In this document: positions 33,163 through 41,744 of the stretch, in pieces
How the letters are laid out: each line of letters begins with the position of its first letter
Position numbering within the stretch: position 1 is the stretch's first letter
DNA from: Pseudomonadota bacterium
Lineage (GTDB): Bacteria > Pseudomonadota > Alphaproteobacteria > Rhizobiales > MH13
Assembly (NCBI GenBank): GCA_039024915.1
Contig: JBCCPK010000002.1
Location: 558,001 to 622,000, forward strand
Reading direction: 5' to 3'
Length of the DNA: 64,000 bases
The notes under the pieces: model-generated
The model's database searches: none
What the model saw: the letters and a program-made list of their open reading frames with translations, nothing else
What the model was told of the DNA's origin: nothing
Position numbers and translations under genes: made by a program

Positions 33163-35235
33163 CTAATAGGCGTGCAGGAGCGTTGCGGTCAGATCACCGG
33201 TGGCCCGCAAAACGGCATAGGCAGCGTCCAATTCCGAAAACTGGTTGCTGATCAACTGCTGCTCGGCAGTGAACAGAGCGGTCTGTGCGTCCAACAACTC
33301 GAAGATGGTCCGTTCACCAGCCTGGAACTGCTCGGTATACAGCGCCTGGACTTCACGGCTGGACGCCAGACCCTCGCGCAAATCGCCAAGTTTACGGCGC
33401 GCCGATGCGATCGCTCGATAGGCTTGCCGTATATCGGCTTCCACCTGATCGCGCCGTGCGGTGTACCGAGCACGCGTCTGCCGGATACGCGCCTCAACCT
33501 GCCGCTGTTCGCCCTCGGCGTCACCGGCATCGAACAGGGAGTAGCTGAACACCACCATTCCGCGCACGTCATTGTCCGACCGGCTGCCACCGGAGAAGTA
33601 GTTGCGCGAGTTTGCTTCAACTTCCAGATCGACCCGAGCGCTGCCATCGCCATTGACGACATCAAGCTCATGCTGCAGCGCGCGCAGATTGTAGGCTTGG
33701 GAGAGAAGGCTCGGATTGCGGCCAAGAGCGCGCTCGATTGCTTGATCCGCGTTAGGTGCTAAGCGCGAGATGATCGGATCGGGCGGAACCAGGCGACCGG
33801 GCTCTATCCGTGCGAGCCGCTGGAACTGATCCTGCGCTGCGTCGAGGTTTGCGGCCAGATCCGTGCGAGCGGAACGGACCTCACTCAAACGCGCTTCGAC
33901 GCGATTGACATCGGCCATCGTCGAGTTGCCATCGGCCTCGTTCAGTCGAACGATCTGCAGAAGCCGCTCATGCTCGGCGATGTTTCGATCGATAAGTGCA
34001 AGCAGCTGGCGTTGACGTAGAATGTCCAGATACGCGCGGGACGTACGCAGGGAAATGTCTTCGGTAACGTCGATGGTGCGCAGACGGGCGGCATCTGATG
34101 CCGCGACTGTGGACAGGACCTCATCACGTGTTGCGTTGAAATCGTAGAGCATCTGACGAAGCCGGATCGAGCCATCCACGCGCATCGACGCTTCATCGTT
34201 GCGGGCGTCCACATCGGTCACGGTTGGGCTAATCCCGGCACTTGCTTCCTGGCCAGCAGCGAGGCGGATATCGACTTGCGGTCCGAGCCCTGAGCGTGCC
34301 CGCATGACCCCTGCGCGCGCCTCATCAACCTGCGCCAAGGCAAGCGTGACCTCGGGATGCATGGTTGCCGCCCGGCTGACAACTTCAGGCAGCGTCATCC
34401 TCGGGCCGGTTCCGATGCTTCCCTGCACCGAAACCTCACCCGAGAAACGAGGCGCGGTTTCCACCTGCAACGCTGGTGTCTCAAGAGCCGCAACTTCGGT
34501 TTCAGCTGAAGCAGTATCGGCGCCACCTCCGGCGATCTCAGCAGCGGCGGTCGCGCCACCCACTGAAGTAGCAGCGGGAGCCGAAAGGCTTGCGTCGACA
34601 ATCGGGGGATCGAGGTCGATCGGCGAAGTCGACGCGCGCAAATCCAGTTCGTCGCTGTCGGCCATCGGCAAGACCGCGTCCGGCTGCGCGTTCAAGTCCA
34701 GCGGTTCGGCATCTGCCAGCGCGTCGAAGCGGCCGCGAACCTGTGCTGAAGGATCGCCGGGCACTTGCTCCGGCATCGCTTCGGTTGGTTCTTGTGGGGC
34801 GATGTCCACCGGCTCTTGGTCAGACGGGGTTTCAGGCAAGGACCGTAGCCTCAAGGCAGGCGACAGCGCCAACGCTTCGGCGTTTGCGCTGCGCTCGGCC
34901 TCGTTGGGCTCAGTGGTATTTGGCAAAGGCTGGGCGCCTTCTACCTGTTCATCCTCTGGCGTCTGCCCAGCCTCAACGGTCGACGTTCGAACGGCATTCG
35001 GGGCAGCCCCGACGGAGCCGGTGATCAGCCGATCATCATTGTAGCCCTGGACCGCATCAAGATCAGGCGCCTGCGCAGGGTGGGTACAACCAGGCTTGTG
35101 AGGGGGACATGATACGCCCAAACCGACCTGCGGACGTGACATGCACCCCGCAAGGGCGAGGGACAACCCGGCCACCAGCAGCAAGTGCTGGGAGCGGCGG
35201 AGATGAGCCGACCGAGTGTTGAGGGAACGATACAC
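33163..35235 (-). CDS. TolC-family outer-membrane efflux lipoprotein with long N-terminal extension
   Basis: Outer-membrane channel component of 690 aa, expected to dock with the HlyD-like adaptor to export the RTX protein. The N-terminus has a basic, hydrophobic signal ending in LALAGC, with Cys31 as the probable lipid-modified residue. Residues about 32-265 are an Asp/Glu/Pro/Ala-rich low-complexity extension absent from classical TolC. From about 270 the fold is typical: MTLPEVVSRAATMHPEV, long amphipathic helices, a mid-protein PPDP motif, an internally duplicated helical pattern, and FELLDAQTALFTAEQ near the end. It lies 189 bp upstream of the giant gene on the same strand, so cotranscription is possible. 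Its stop is followed by an imperfect hairpin (33134-33160) without a T-run, so read-through into the RTX gene is plausible. Family assignment is firm; the role of the extension is unknown. Confidence 0.9.
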   Translation of the reverse strand: MYRSLNTRSAHLRRSQHLLLVAGLSLALAGCMSRPQVGLGVSCPPHKPGCTHPAQAPDLDAVQGYNDDRLITGSVGAAPNAVRTSTVEAGQTPEDEQVEGAQPLPNTTEPNEAERSANAEALALSPALRLRSLPETPSDQEPVDIAPQEPTEAMPEQVPGDPSAQVRGRFDALADAEPLDLNAQPDAVLPMADSDELDLRASTSPIDLDPPIVDASLSAPAATSVGGATAAAEIAGGGADTASAETEVAALETPALQVETAPRFSGEVSVQGSIGTGPRMTLPEVVSRAATMHPEVTLALAQVDEARAGVMRARSGLGPQVDIRLAAGQEASAGISPTVTDVDARNDEASMRVDGSIRLRQMLYDFNATRDEVLSTVAASDAARLRTIDVTEDISLRTSRAYLDILRQRQLLALIDRNIAEHERLLQIVRLNEADGNSTMADVNRVEARLSEVRSARTDLAANLDAAQDQFQRLARIEPGRLVPPDPIISRLAPNADQAIERALGRNPSLLSQAYNLRALQHELDVVNGDGSARVDLEVEANSRNYFSGGSRSDNDVRGMVVFSYSLFDAGDAEGEQRQVEARIRQTRARYTARRDQVEADIRQAYRAIASARRKLGDLREGLASSREVQALYTEQFQAGERTIFELLDAQTALFTAEQQLISNQFSELDAAYAVLRATGDLTATLLHAY

Positions 35236-35457
35236 GGGTTACTGCAACCTTGGACGCAAGCGGCGATCAGACATCACCATCCGGCGCAGTAGACGCGATT
35301 AACCTTAATGTTCCCTAAAATGAGTGTGAACTGACGCTTACCTTGAGCCGTCTAAGCGTGTCCCATGGTGAGACACGCTTTCACGCTCAATCGGCGGCGG
35401 TGGGCGACAAAGCACAGACCCATCAGCCCTCGGTTTCCAGGCCGATAGCCGTATCGA

Positions 35458-35958
35458 TCAATAGCGCTCAGAGATTTCCAGATTGGCTGGAATGCCCCGC
35501 GCCTGATTGTACGACCCAATCCAGATATCCCACTGTCCGCCCATTGCGTTGGGGAACTTCAGGAACGCGCCCAGATCCTGCCCGCCATCATCATCAAAGT
35601 GCCAATTCCCACGCGGGTCATTGATCAGCAGGACGGTGTCAGCATTGGACCGAATGACGAAGCTGAGCGCTGAACGACCCGATGAGTTGTATTGAATACG
35701 GAAGTCCGGCCGGCGCGCTGTCCAACCCCAGCCCGGCACACCGCAATTGCCAATGTTTTGCGTGCCGCCAGCGGTTACCTGCCGGTAGTAGGGATCGGGC
35801 AGGAAGCCTTCGTTCAGAGAAATGGTCCCGAAATGCGGACTACCATTGTATGTCGGGCACGCTGCTGCGGGTGCAGCGCCCCAAGGCGCCGAAACGGCCG
35901 CCACGACGGCGGTAAAGACAGCGCCTACCGCCAGGCTCAAGAGTGTGCGCATCGCCAT
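35458..35958 (-). CDS. Small secreted beta-rich (PPC-like) protein
   Basis: Exported protein of 166 aa. Residues 1-33 form a signal peptide (MAMRTLLSLAVGAVF, then Ala-rich, cleavage probably before CPTYNG). The mature part has a tyrosine/glycine-rich pattern with two Cys (in CPTYNG and NIGNCGVPG) that could form a disulfide. It also carries LLINDPRGNWHFDDDGG and a C-terminal YDVW-like strand (QWDIWIGSY). This resembles a family of small alphaproteobacterial secreted proteins often loosely annotated as peptidase S1, but no protease catalytic triad is visible. The strong Shine-Dalgarno (agggag) sits only 3-4 bases before the first ATG, so the second ATG (35952) is an equally good start. It lies 222 bp upstream of the tolC-like gene; a link to secretion is unproven. 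Confidence 0.7.
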   Translation of the reverse strand: MAMRTLLSLAVGAVFTAVVAAVSAPWGAAPAAACPTYNGSPHFGTISLNEGFLPDPYYRQVTAGGTQNIGNCGVPGWGWTARRPDFRIQYNSSGRSALSFVIRSNADTVLLINDPRGNWHFDDDGGQDLGAFLKFPNAMGGQWDIWIGSYNQARGIPANLEISERY

Positions 35959-36143
35959 GATCTCCCTTTATGGACTTTTATCGACGCAGCGGCGGTTGAA
36001 GCCGCATCCAAGCGCTGCACCGGGGTTGTCAAAAACCTCGTTTGGTCAATCTGTGCGCAACAGCACACAATGGCACTTTGCGGTCTTTTGAGCACTGAAT
36101 GCCATCAGACGAAAGTTGGCTTTGCTGGCATGGGAGGCTGGGC

Positions 36144-36848
36144 ATGGGTAAGGGCGTTGCGTTGATCATTGGAGCGAGCGGTGGCATCGGCTCGGCGGTC
36201 GCAGACCTTGTCGAGCGCGGCGGACGGTTTTCTGCGGTGATGCGGGCGTCGCGCAAACCGCGCAACGAAGCCGACTTGCAGGTTGACATTACTAACCAGC
36301 AAAGCGTGGCGGCACTTGCCGACACGGTTGCCAAACAGTCGGAACCCTTGCGCCTCGTGTTCGACGCGACCGGATATCTACACGGGGACAAGGGTGGGCC
36401 GGAACGCAGTTGGAGTGCAATGGAACCCGAGGCCCTTGCACACCAGTTTGCGATCAACGCCATCGGACCGGCGCTGCTGATGAAGCATCTGCTGCCGCTG
36501 CTATCAGACACTGAAAAAGCTGTGTTTGCGACCTTGTCAGCCAAGGTTGGCTCAATTTCCGACAACCGGCTTGGTGGTTGGTATGGATACCGTGCGGCGA
36601 AGGCGGCACTCAACCAGCTGGTGCGAACGGCTGCGATCGAACTGGCGCGCAAAAACCCTCACGCCATCTGCCTCGCGCTTCACCCCGGAACGGTCGAGAC
36701 GCCGCTCTCGGCGCCGTTTGCAAAGTCGGGCGTCAGGTTGCAGACACCCGTCCAATCCGCTGCGGCTATGCTCGGTGTTATCGATGGAGCCTCCGTTGAG
36801 CTGACAGGACAGCTGGTCACGTATGACGGCCACATCGTCCCATTTTGA
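36144..36848 (+). CDS. Short-chain dehydrogenase/reductase (C-factor-like SDR)
   Basis: Cytoplasmic NAD(P)-dependent oxidoreductase of 234 aa. The nucleotide-binding motif GASGGIGS is near the N-terminus. The active-site Ser lies in ATLSAKVGSISD and the YxxxK pair in WYGYRAAKAALN. A proline-glycine turn (LHPGTVETPL) follows. The sequence resembles the CsgA/C-factor branch of SDRs, whose substrates are mostly unknown. I chose ATG 36144 because gggagg (36132-36137) sits at good spacing and the Rossmann fold starts directly after. An upstream in-frame ATG at 36099 would add 15 residues without family resemblance. It is a single gene divergent from the secreted-protein gene at 35958. Substrate not predicted. 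Confidence 0.85.
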   Translation: MGKGVALIIGASGGIGSAVADLVERGGRFSAVMRASRKPRNEADLQVDITNQQSVAALADTVAKQSEPLRLVFDATGYLHGDKGGPERSWSAMEPEALAHQFAINAIGPALLMKHLLPLLSDTEKAVFATLSAKVGSISDNRLGGWYGYRAAKAALNQLVRTAAIELARKNPHAICLALHPGTVETPLSAPFAKSGVRLQTPVQSAAAMLGVIDGASVELTGQLVTYDGHIVPF

Positions 36849-37136
36849 AACTGTAGCAATTTTATAAGCCGACGACAGGCTTGGTTGCTTAGCTGGCTCA
36901 TGCTCAAATGCGCGGCAGCCCGCCCGCATTTTGTGCGCTGCACAGGTCTTGAGCACCCCAAATCGCTGTGTTACCGATCCGCCAACCTTCAGACTTTTGG
37001 CCTACCAAACGGCGTCAATCTGTAGGGAGTGCAAGCCTTGCAGGAGGGTGAATGGGCGACCAGGTGCGGGCCAAAACCCGTCCGGCCACCCATGATTGCA
37101 AGTATTTGCTCGCGTTTAACAGGGAAGGACTACTCA

Positions 37137-38159
37137 ATGAAAAAACTTTCAGCAGCTATGCTGACAGCATCGGCAATGGCCGTCGCCTCGACCGCCATGC
37201 CGGCGCAAGCAGGTGAGCTGCTCGACACGATCATCGAGCGTGACGAGCTTATCTGCGGCGTGAACACTGGCCTTGCTGGCTTCGGCATTGCCGACAGCCA
37301 GGGCAACTGGACCGGGTTTGACGTCGAATACTGCCGTGCCGTCGCATCGGTGATCCTGGGCGACAGCTCGAAGGTCAGCTTTGTGCCATTGTCCTCAGTG
37401 CAGCGCTTCCCCGCTCTGCAAGCAGGTGAAGTCGACATTCTTTCGCGCAACACGACCTGGACACTGACCCGTGACGCTTCGCTCGGCTCAACGTTCGCCG
37501 GCGTTTGGTTCTACGATGGCCAGGGCTTCATGGTTCGCGCCGAAGACGGCATTGAAACGTTGGAAGATATGAACGGCGCGTCGGTTTGCGTCGAGTCCGG
37601 CACCACCACTGAGCTAAACCTTGCGGACGTCTTTGCCGCACGCGGCATCGAATACGAGCCCGTGCTTTTTGAAGCGTTGCAGGAAGTTCTGACCGCCTTC
37701 TTTGAAGGCCGTTGTGACGTCTACACCACGGACGCCTCGGCGTTGGCCGCTGTGCGTACCGCAAACGCTCCGAACCCGGACGATTACGCCATTTTGCCTG
37801 ACCTTATCTCGAAAGAGCCGCTTGGCCCGATGCTGCGCCGTGGCGATGACGAGTTCTACGCAATCGCACGCTGGGTTCTGTTCGCCTTCCTCGAAGCTGA
37901 GGAGAAAGGTGTAACGATGGCCAATGTCGAAGACATGCGGGCCAATTCGTCTGACCCGACCGTGCAGCGTCTGCTCGGCGCATCTGGTGAGATGGGCTCT
38001 TTGCTCGGGGTCGACAATGATTGGGCATACAACATCATTGCCGAGTTCGGTAACTATGGCGAAATGTACGAGCGCAACATTACACCCCTCGGTCTGCCGC
38101 GCGGCCTGAACGCGCTGTGGACAGACGGCGGTATTCAATACGCTCCGCCGGTTCGCTAA
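37137..38159 (+). CDS. aapJ: General L-amino-acid ABC transporter, periplasmic binding protein
   Basis: Solute-binding protein of 340 aa (SBP family 3) that captures L-amino acids in the periplasm for AapQMP. The signal peptide spans about residues 1-25 (MKKLSAAML to MPAQA), followed by LLDTIIERDELICGVN. The typical AapJ stretches GFDVEYCRAVA and LSRNTTWTLTRD are present. The start is fixed by a strong ribosome-binding site (AGGGAAGGA at 37121-37129) and the signal peptide; upstream in-frame codons from 37029 are rejected. It is the first gene of aapJQMP and is separated from aapQ by 222 bp holding a strong hairpin, which is usual where the binding protein is made in excess. The 288 bp upstream probably hold the promoter, but no site was recognised. 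Confidence 0.95.
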   Translation: MKKLSAAMLTASAMAVASTAMPAQAGELLDTIIERDELICGVNTGLAGFGIADSQGNWTGFDVEYCRAVASVILGDSSKVSFVPLSSVQRFPALQAGEVDILSRNTTWTLTRDASLGSTFAGVWFYDGQGFMVRAEDGIETLEDMNGASVCVESGTTTELNLADVFAARGIEYEPVLFEALQEVLTAFFEGRCDVYTTDASALAAVRTANAPNPDDYAILPDLISKEPLGPMLRRGDDEFYAIARWVLFAFLEAEEKGVTMANVEDMRANSSDPTVQRLLGASGEMGSLLGVDNDWAYNIIAEFGNYGEMYERNITPLGLPRGLNALWTDGGIQYAPPVR

Positions 38160-38173
38160 CCGCCACGCAATTG

Positions 38174-38203
38174 CGGGCCACAGTGTGAAAACACTGTGGC
38201 CCG
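38174..38203 (+). terminator. Intercistronic hairpin after aapJ (partial terminator / mRNA stabiliser)
   Basis: A perfect 13-bp inverted repeat (38174-38186 with 38191-38203) encloses a GAAA tetraloop and is followed by tttcttg. It lies 14 bp after the aapJ stop and 178 bp before aapQ. Such stems either end part of the transcripts or protect the upstream message, giving more binding protein than permease. The T-run is short, so partial termination is more likely than complete. Confidence 0.75.
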
Positions 38204-38381
38204 TTTCTTGTATGACCCCAGTAAAGAACACCGCCTGCGCTGGCGAGAGCATAGTCGAGACATGGGCGCCATGGCGGAAAAGCCCGTTGGCGGCGTCACA
38301 CACTAACGTGGTCTGGAGAGTAGACGCTTTGAAGAGGCCTTCCAGAACAAGCGGTACAACAAACAGTCAGAGAGCTGCCTT

Positions 38382-39602
38382 ATGACAGATCATGCGCACA
38401 CTGGGGTTGGCACTCCTGGGCCGTCGGGGCCATCTGGAAAAGCCCAGCCCAAATCGAGCCTGATCTACTCTGAGAAATTCCGCGCTGTCATCTACCAGGT
38501 CGTTCTGATTGTGACGGTCGTGGCCATTGGATATTACCTGTATTCAAATACGCTGGCGAACCTCGCGGCCAGAGGGATTCAATCCGGCTTCGGGTTCCTT
38601 GATGTGCGGGCTGGGTTCGACATCAATGACTCCCTGATCGAGTACTCCAACAACAGTACTTACGGTCAGGCCTTTTTAGTCGGTATCCTCAACACCATAA
38701 GGGTTGCCTTCTTCGGGATCATTCTGGCCACCGTCCTTGGCGTAATTATGGGGATCGCCAGACTGTCAACGAATTGGATGGTCAATAAGTTTGCGTCCAT
38801 CTATGTCGAGGTCCTGCGCAACATCCCGTTGCTGCTGCACCTATTCTTCCTCTATGGCCTGCTGATTAACGTTCTACCGCGGCCACGCGACAGCTGGGTC
38901 TTGGGACCGAGTATCTTCTTCTCAAATCGCGGCCTTAAAGTCCCGGTAATGGCAGACCATCCCATCTGGATGTGGGTGTTCATCGCGATGCTGGCTGGCG
39001 CGGTCGCCGCCTACCTCTACGCACGCCGCGCAGACCGCATTCAAGCGGCGACGGGAAACCGGCCCCCAACATTTCTTCCCTCGCTTGGCCTCATCTTTGG
39101 CTTTGGCGTGCTGGTGTGGCTCGTCGGTGGTGCGCCCACCGAAGTCAACGCGCCAGAGCTGCGCGGCTTTAACTTTCAAGGCGGTGCGACGCTCCGTGCC
39201 GAGTTTCTGGCCCTGCTTCTAGGCCTCGTGATTTACACCAGTGCCTTCATCGCCGAAATCGTCCGCTCCGGCATCCAAGCAGTCAATTATGGCCAGACCG
39301 AAGCGGCGAAGGCCGTTGGTCTGAACCCGGGACAAAACCTGCGTCTGGTTATCCTTCCGCAGGCACTGCGGGTGATCATTCCGCCGATTACGAGCCAATA
39401 TCTGAACCTGACCAAGAACTCGTCGCTTGCCATTGCAATCGGCTATCCTGAGCTAGTGGCGGTTGGGCAAACCGCACTGAATCAGTCGGGCCAGGCGATC
39501 GAAGTCGTCGGCATTTGGATGGCAGTCTATGTGACACTGTCCTTGCTCACGTCCGTGTTCATGAACTGGTACAATGGGCGCATCGCCCTCACGGAACGCT
39601 GA
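38382..39602 (+). CDS. aapQ: General L-amino-acid ABC transporter permease
   Basis: Inner-membrane permease of 406 aa (HisM/HisQ type), one half of the AapQ-AapM channel. The N-terminal cytoplasmic tail is followed by a first membrane helix at about residues 35-55. A periplasmic stretch (NNSTYGQAFLVGILNTIRVA) comes next, then further helices, including the extra helices near the middle seen in AapQ/BztB proteins. The EAA loop that contacts the ATPase reads EAAKAVGLNPGQNLRLVILP near the C-terminus. The size of about 400 aa matches AapQ rather than short His-type permeases. It is 14 bp upstream of aapM. Confidence 0.94.
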   Translation: MTDHAHTGVGTPGPSGPSGKAQPKSSLIYSEKFRAVIYQVVLIVTVVAIGYYLYSNTLANLAARGIQSGFGFLDVRAGFDINDSLIEYSNNSTYGQAFLVGILNTIRVAFFGIILATVLGVIMGIARLSTNWMVNKFASIYVEVLRNIPLLLHLFFLYGLLINVLPRPRDSWVLGPSIFFSNRGLKVPVMADHPIWMWVFIAMLAGAVAAYLYARRADRIQAATGNRPPTFLPSLGLIFGFGVLVWLVGGAPTEVNAPELRGFNFQGGATLRAEFLALLLGLVIYTSAFIAEIVRSGIQAVNYGQTEAAKAVGLNPGQNLRLVILPQALRVIIPPITSQYLNLTKNSSLAIAIGYPELVAVGQTALNQSGQAIEVVGIWMAVYVTLSLLTSVFMNWYNGRIALTER

Positions 39603-39616
39603 GGGAGGACGAGACG

Positions 39617-40738
39617 ATGGCTGACGTTTCAAATACTGGCACAGACTTCACACCCACCGAGGCTCGTCCCGCGCCTTTGTCGGTGCGCCCCGGTCCGATA
39701 ATCTGGTTGAAGGAAAATCTCTTCAACACATGGTACAACACCGTTTTGACCATCCTGCTGGCCTACGCGGCCTACAGCGTTATCCCAGGTATGGTTAGCT
39801 GGTTCATCACCGATGCCCAGTGGCAAGCGGGCCCAGCCGACATTTGCGATGACATTGCAGGCGCCTGCTGGGCGTTTGTTTACGAGAAATGGCGGTTCAT
39901 TCTTTTCGGCACCTATCCGTTTGAGCAGCAATGGCGCCCCGGAGCGTCGGTGATCCTGTTCGTTGGTCTCGTCATTCTGAGTTGCTTCAAGCCAATGTGG
40001 AACAAAAGCCTGTTGGTCATTTGGCCAGTTGGCTTGGCGATCTGCTGGATACTGCTGGCTGGCGGCATCTTCGGCCTCGATCGTGTGCCCAACAATTTGT
40101 GGGGAGGCCTGCCAATCACGCTGATGCTCGCTGTACTCGGCTGCGGCATCGCGTTCCCAATTTCCGTTTTGCTAGCGCTTGGACGCCGCTCGAACATGCC
40201 GGTCGTCAAGGGTTTTTGCGTCGGCTACATTGAACTGATCCGCGGTGTTCCGTTGATTACCATCTTGTTCATGGCTTCGGTGATGTTCCCGCTGTTCATG
40301 CCCGAAGGCGTGACGATCGATAAGCTGTTACGCGCGCAGGTCGCTGTGATTATGTTCGCTGCCGCCTATCTCGCAGAGGTGGTACGCGGCGGTCTTCAGG
40401 CTATTCCAAAAGGCCAATATGAGGCGGCCGACGCAATGGGCCTGTCCTATTGGCAGGCGATGGTCTTCATCATCCTGCCGCAGGCACTGAAAATCACCAT
40501 TCCGCCGCAGATGAATACCTTCATCGGCATGTTCAAGGACACGTCGCTGGTGCTGATTGTTGGCATATTCGATCTCATGTTCACCATGCGCGCGGCGATC
40601 AACGATCTCGAATGGCGTGCCTTTTACAAGGAAGGCATGATCTTCGTTGCGATCATCTACTTCGTGTTCTGCTATTCCATGTCAAAGTACAGCCAATGGC
40701 TGGAGAACGATCTGCACCGGGGCCATAAGCGCTCATGA
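39617..40738 (+). CDS. aapM: General L-amino-acid ABC transporter permease
   Basis: Second permease subunit, 373 aa. The EAA loop reads EAADAMGLSYWQAMVFIILP, and several hydrophobic helices flank it. The preceding periplasmic loop contains a Cys pair (DICDDIAGACWAF) and aromatic residues. I placed the start at ATG 39617, 14 bp after the aapQ stop and just after a gggagga ribosome-binding site (39603-39609), rather than at an in-frame codon inside aapQ. AapP follows after 56 bp. With AapQ it forms the heterodimeric channel of a broad-specificity uptake system for L-amino acids (Rhizobium Aap, Rhodobacter Bzt). Confidence 0.94.
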   Translation: MADVSNTGTDFTPTEARPAPLSVRPGPIIWLKENLFNTWYNTVLTILLAYAAYSVIPGMVSWFITDAQWQAGPADICDDIAGACWAFVYEKWRFILFGTYPFEQQWRPGASVILFVGLVILSCFKPMWNKSLLVIWPVGLAICWILLAGGIFGLDRVPNNLWGGLPITLMLAVLGCGIAFPISVLLALGRRSNMPVVKGFCVGYIELIRGVPLITILFMASVMFPLFMPEGVTIDKLLRAQVAVIMFAAAYLAEVVRGGLQAIPKGQYEAADAMGLSYWQAMVFIILPQALKITIPPQMNTFIGMFKDTSLVLIVGIFDLMFTMRAAINDLEWRAFYKEGMIFVAIIYFVFCYSMSKYSQWLENDLHRGHKRS

Positions 40739-40794
40739 TCGCCCACCCCTTCATCGCTTCCCTTCGTTTCGTGTAACCCCAAGGACATCTGCAT

Positions 40795-41571
40795 ATGTCA
40801 GCTACCGCACCCGCAGAAACAGCCGCATCAACGATGGGCACCAGCGACGTCATCACCATGACGGGCGTCAACAAATGGTACGGTGATTTTCACGTACTCA
40901 AGGATGTCAATCTGGCCGTCAAATCAGGCGAGCGTATTGTTGTGTGCGGTCCGTCTGGTTCCGGCAAGTCGACGCTGATCAGGTGTATCAACCGTCTGGA
41001 GGAGCATCAGGAAGGCGCGATCAACGTCAACGGCATCGAGCTGACCGACAACATCAAGAACATCGACGCAGTGCGCGCCGATGTTGGCATGGTGTTCCAG
41101 CACTTCAACCTGTTCCCGCACCTGACGGTTCTCGACAACTGCACGTTGGCGCCGATCTGGGTGAAGAAGACGCCGAAAGCGGAAGCCGAAGAGATCGGCA
41201 TGAAATACCTCAACCGCGTGCGCATCGGCGACCAGGCCCAGAAATATCCCGGCCAACTCTCGGGCGGTCAGCAGCAGCGCGTGGCGATCGCGCGTGCACT
41301 GTGCATGACGCCGAAAATCATGCTGTTCGACGAGCCGACGTCCGCGCTCGATCCGGAAATGGTCAAGGAGGTCCTCGATACGATGGTCGACCTCGCCAAG
41401 GAAGGCATGACCATGCTGTGCGTCACCCACGAGATGGGTTTTGCGAAGGCGGTTGCTGACCGCGTTATCTTCATGGACCAGGGCGAGATCGTTGAGCAGA
41501 ACGAACCCAACGCGTTTTTCGACAATCCACAGAACCATCGCACGCAGGAATTCCTGAACCAGATCCTGTAA
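40795..41571 (+). CDS. aapP: General L-amino-acid ABC transporter ATPase
   Basis: ATP-binding subunit of 258 aa. Walker [10 protein letters not shown] is at residues 52-60, the signature is [15 protein letters not shown], Walker B is [14 protein letters not shown], and the switch His lies in CVTHEMGFA. It belongs to the polar amino-acid (GlnQ/HisP/AapP) group. It is last in the aapJQMP operon. The N-terminal 18 residues before [11 protein letters not shown] are unusually Ala/Thr-rich but are typical of AapP. A short imperfect hairpin (41614-41629) lies 42 bp after the stop and has no T-run. Confidence 0.95.
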   Translation: MSATAPAETAASTMGTSDVITMTGVNKWYGDFHVLKDVNLAVKSGERIVVCGPSGSGKSTLIRCINRLEEHQEGAINVNGIELTDNIKNIDAVRADVGMVFQHFNLFPHLTVLDNCTLAPIWVKKTPKAEAEEIGMKYLNRVRIGDQAQKYPGQLSGGQQQRVAIARALCMTPKIMLFDEPTSALDPEMVKEVLDTMVDLAKEGMTMLCVTHEMGFAKAVADRVIFMDQGEIVEQNEPNAFFDNPQNHRTQEFLNQIL

Positions 41572-41744
41572 CGGCGCCCATACGCCCGAAGTCCTCAAGC
41601 AAGCTGGTGGATCGCGCGAGCTTTCGCGCATCTAATGGTCCTCTGTTATTGTGGGCTCATCCGGGTGCTTGTGCTTTTGGTTTTCGCACGCACCGGATCC
41701 GGCCTGCTTCCCTCTCCCGGTTCCTGTGCTAAGCACCCCGCGCA

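Noticed and set aside
35354..35380. 9-bp inverted repeat between the secreted-protein gene and the tolC-like gene as a terminator
   Set aside because: Stem is perfect, but no T-run follows on the minus strand, which both flanking genes use. Function left open.
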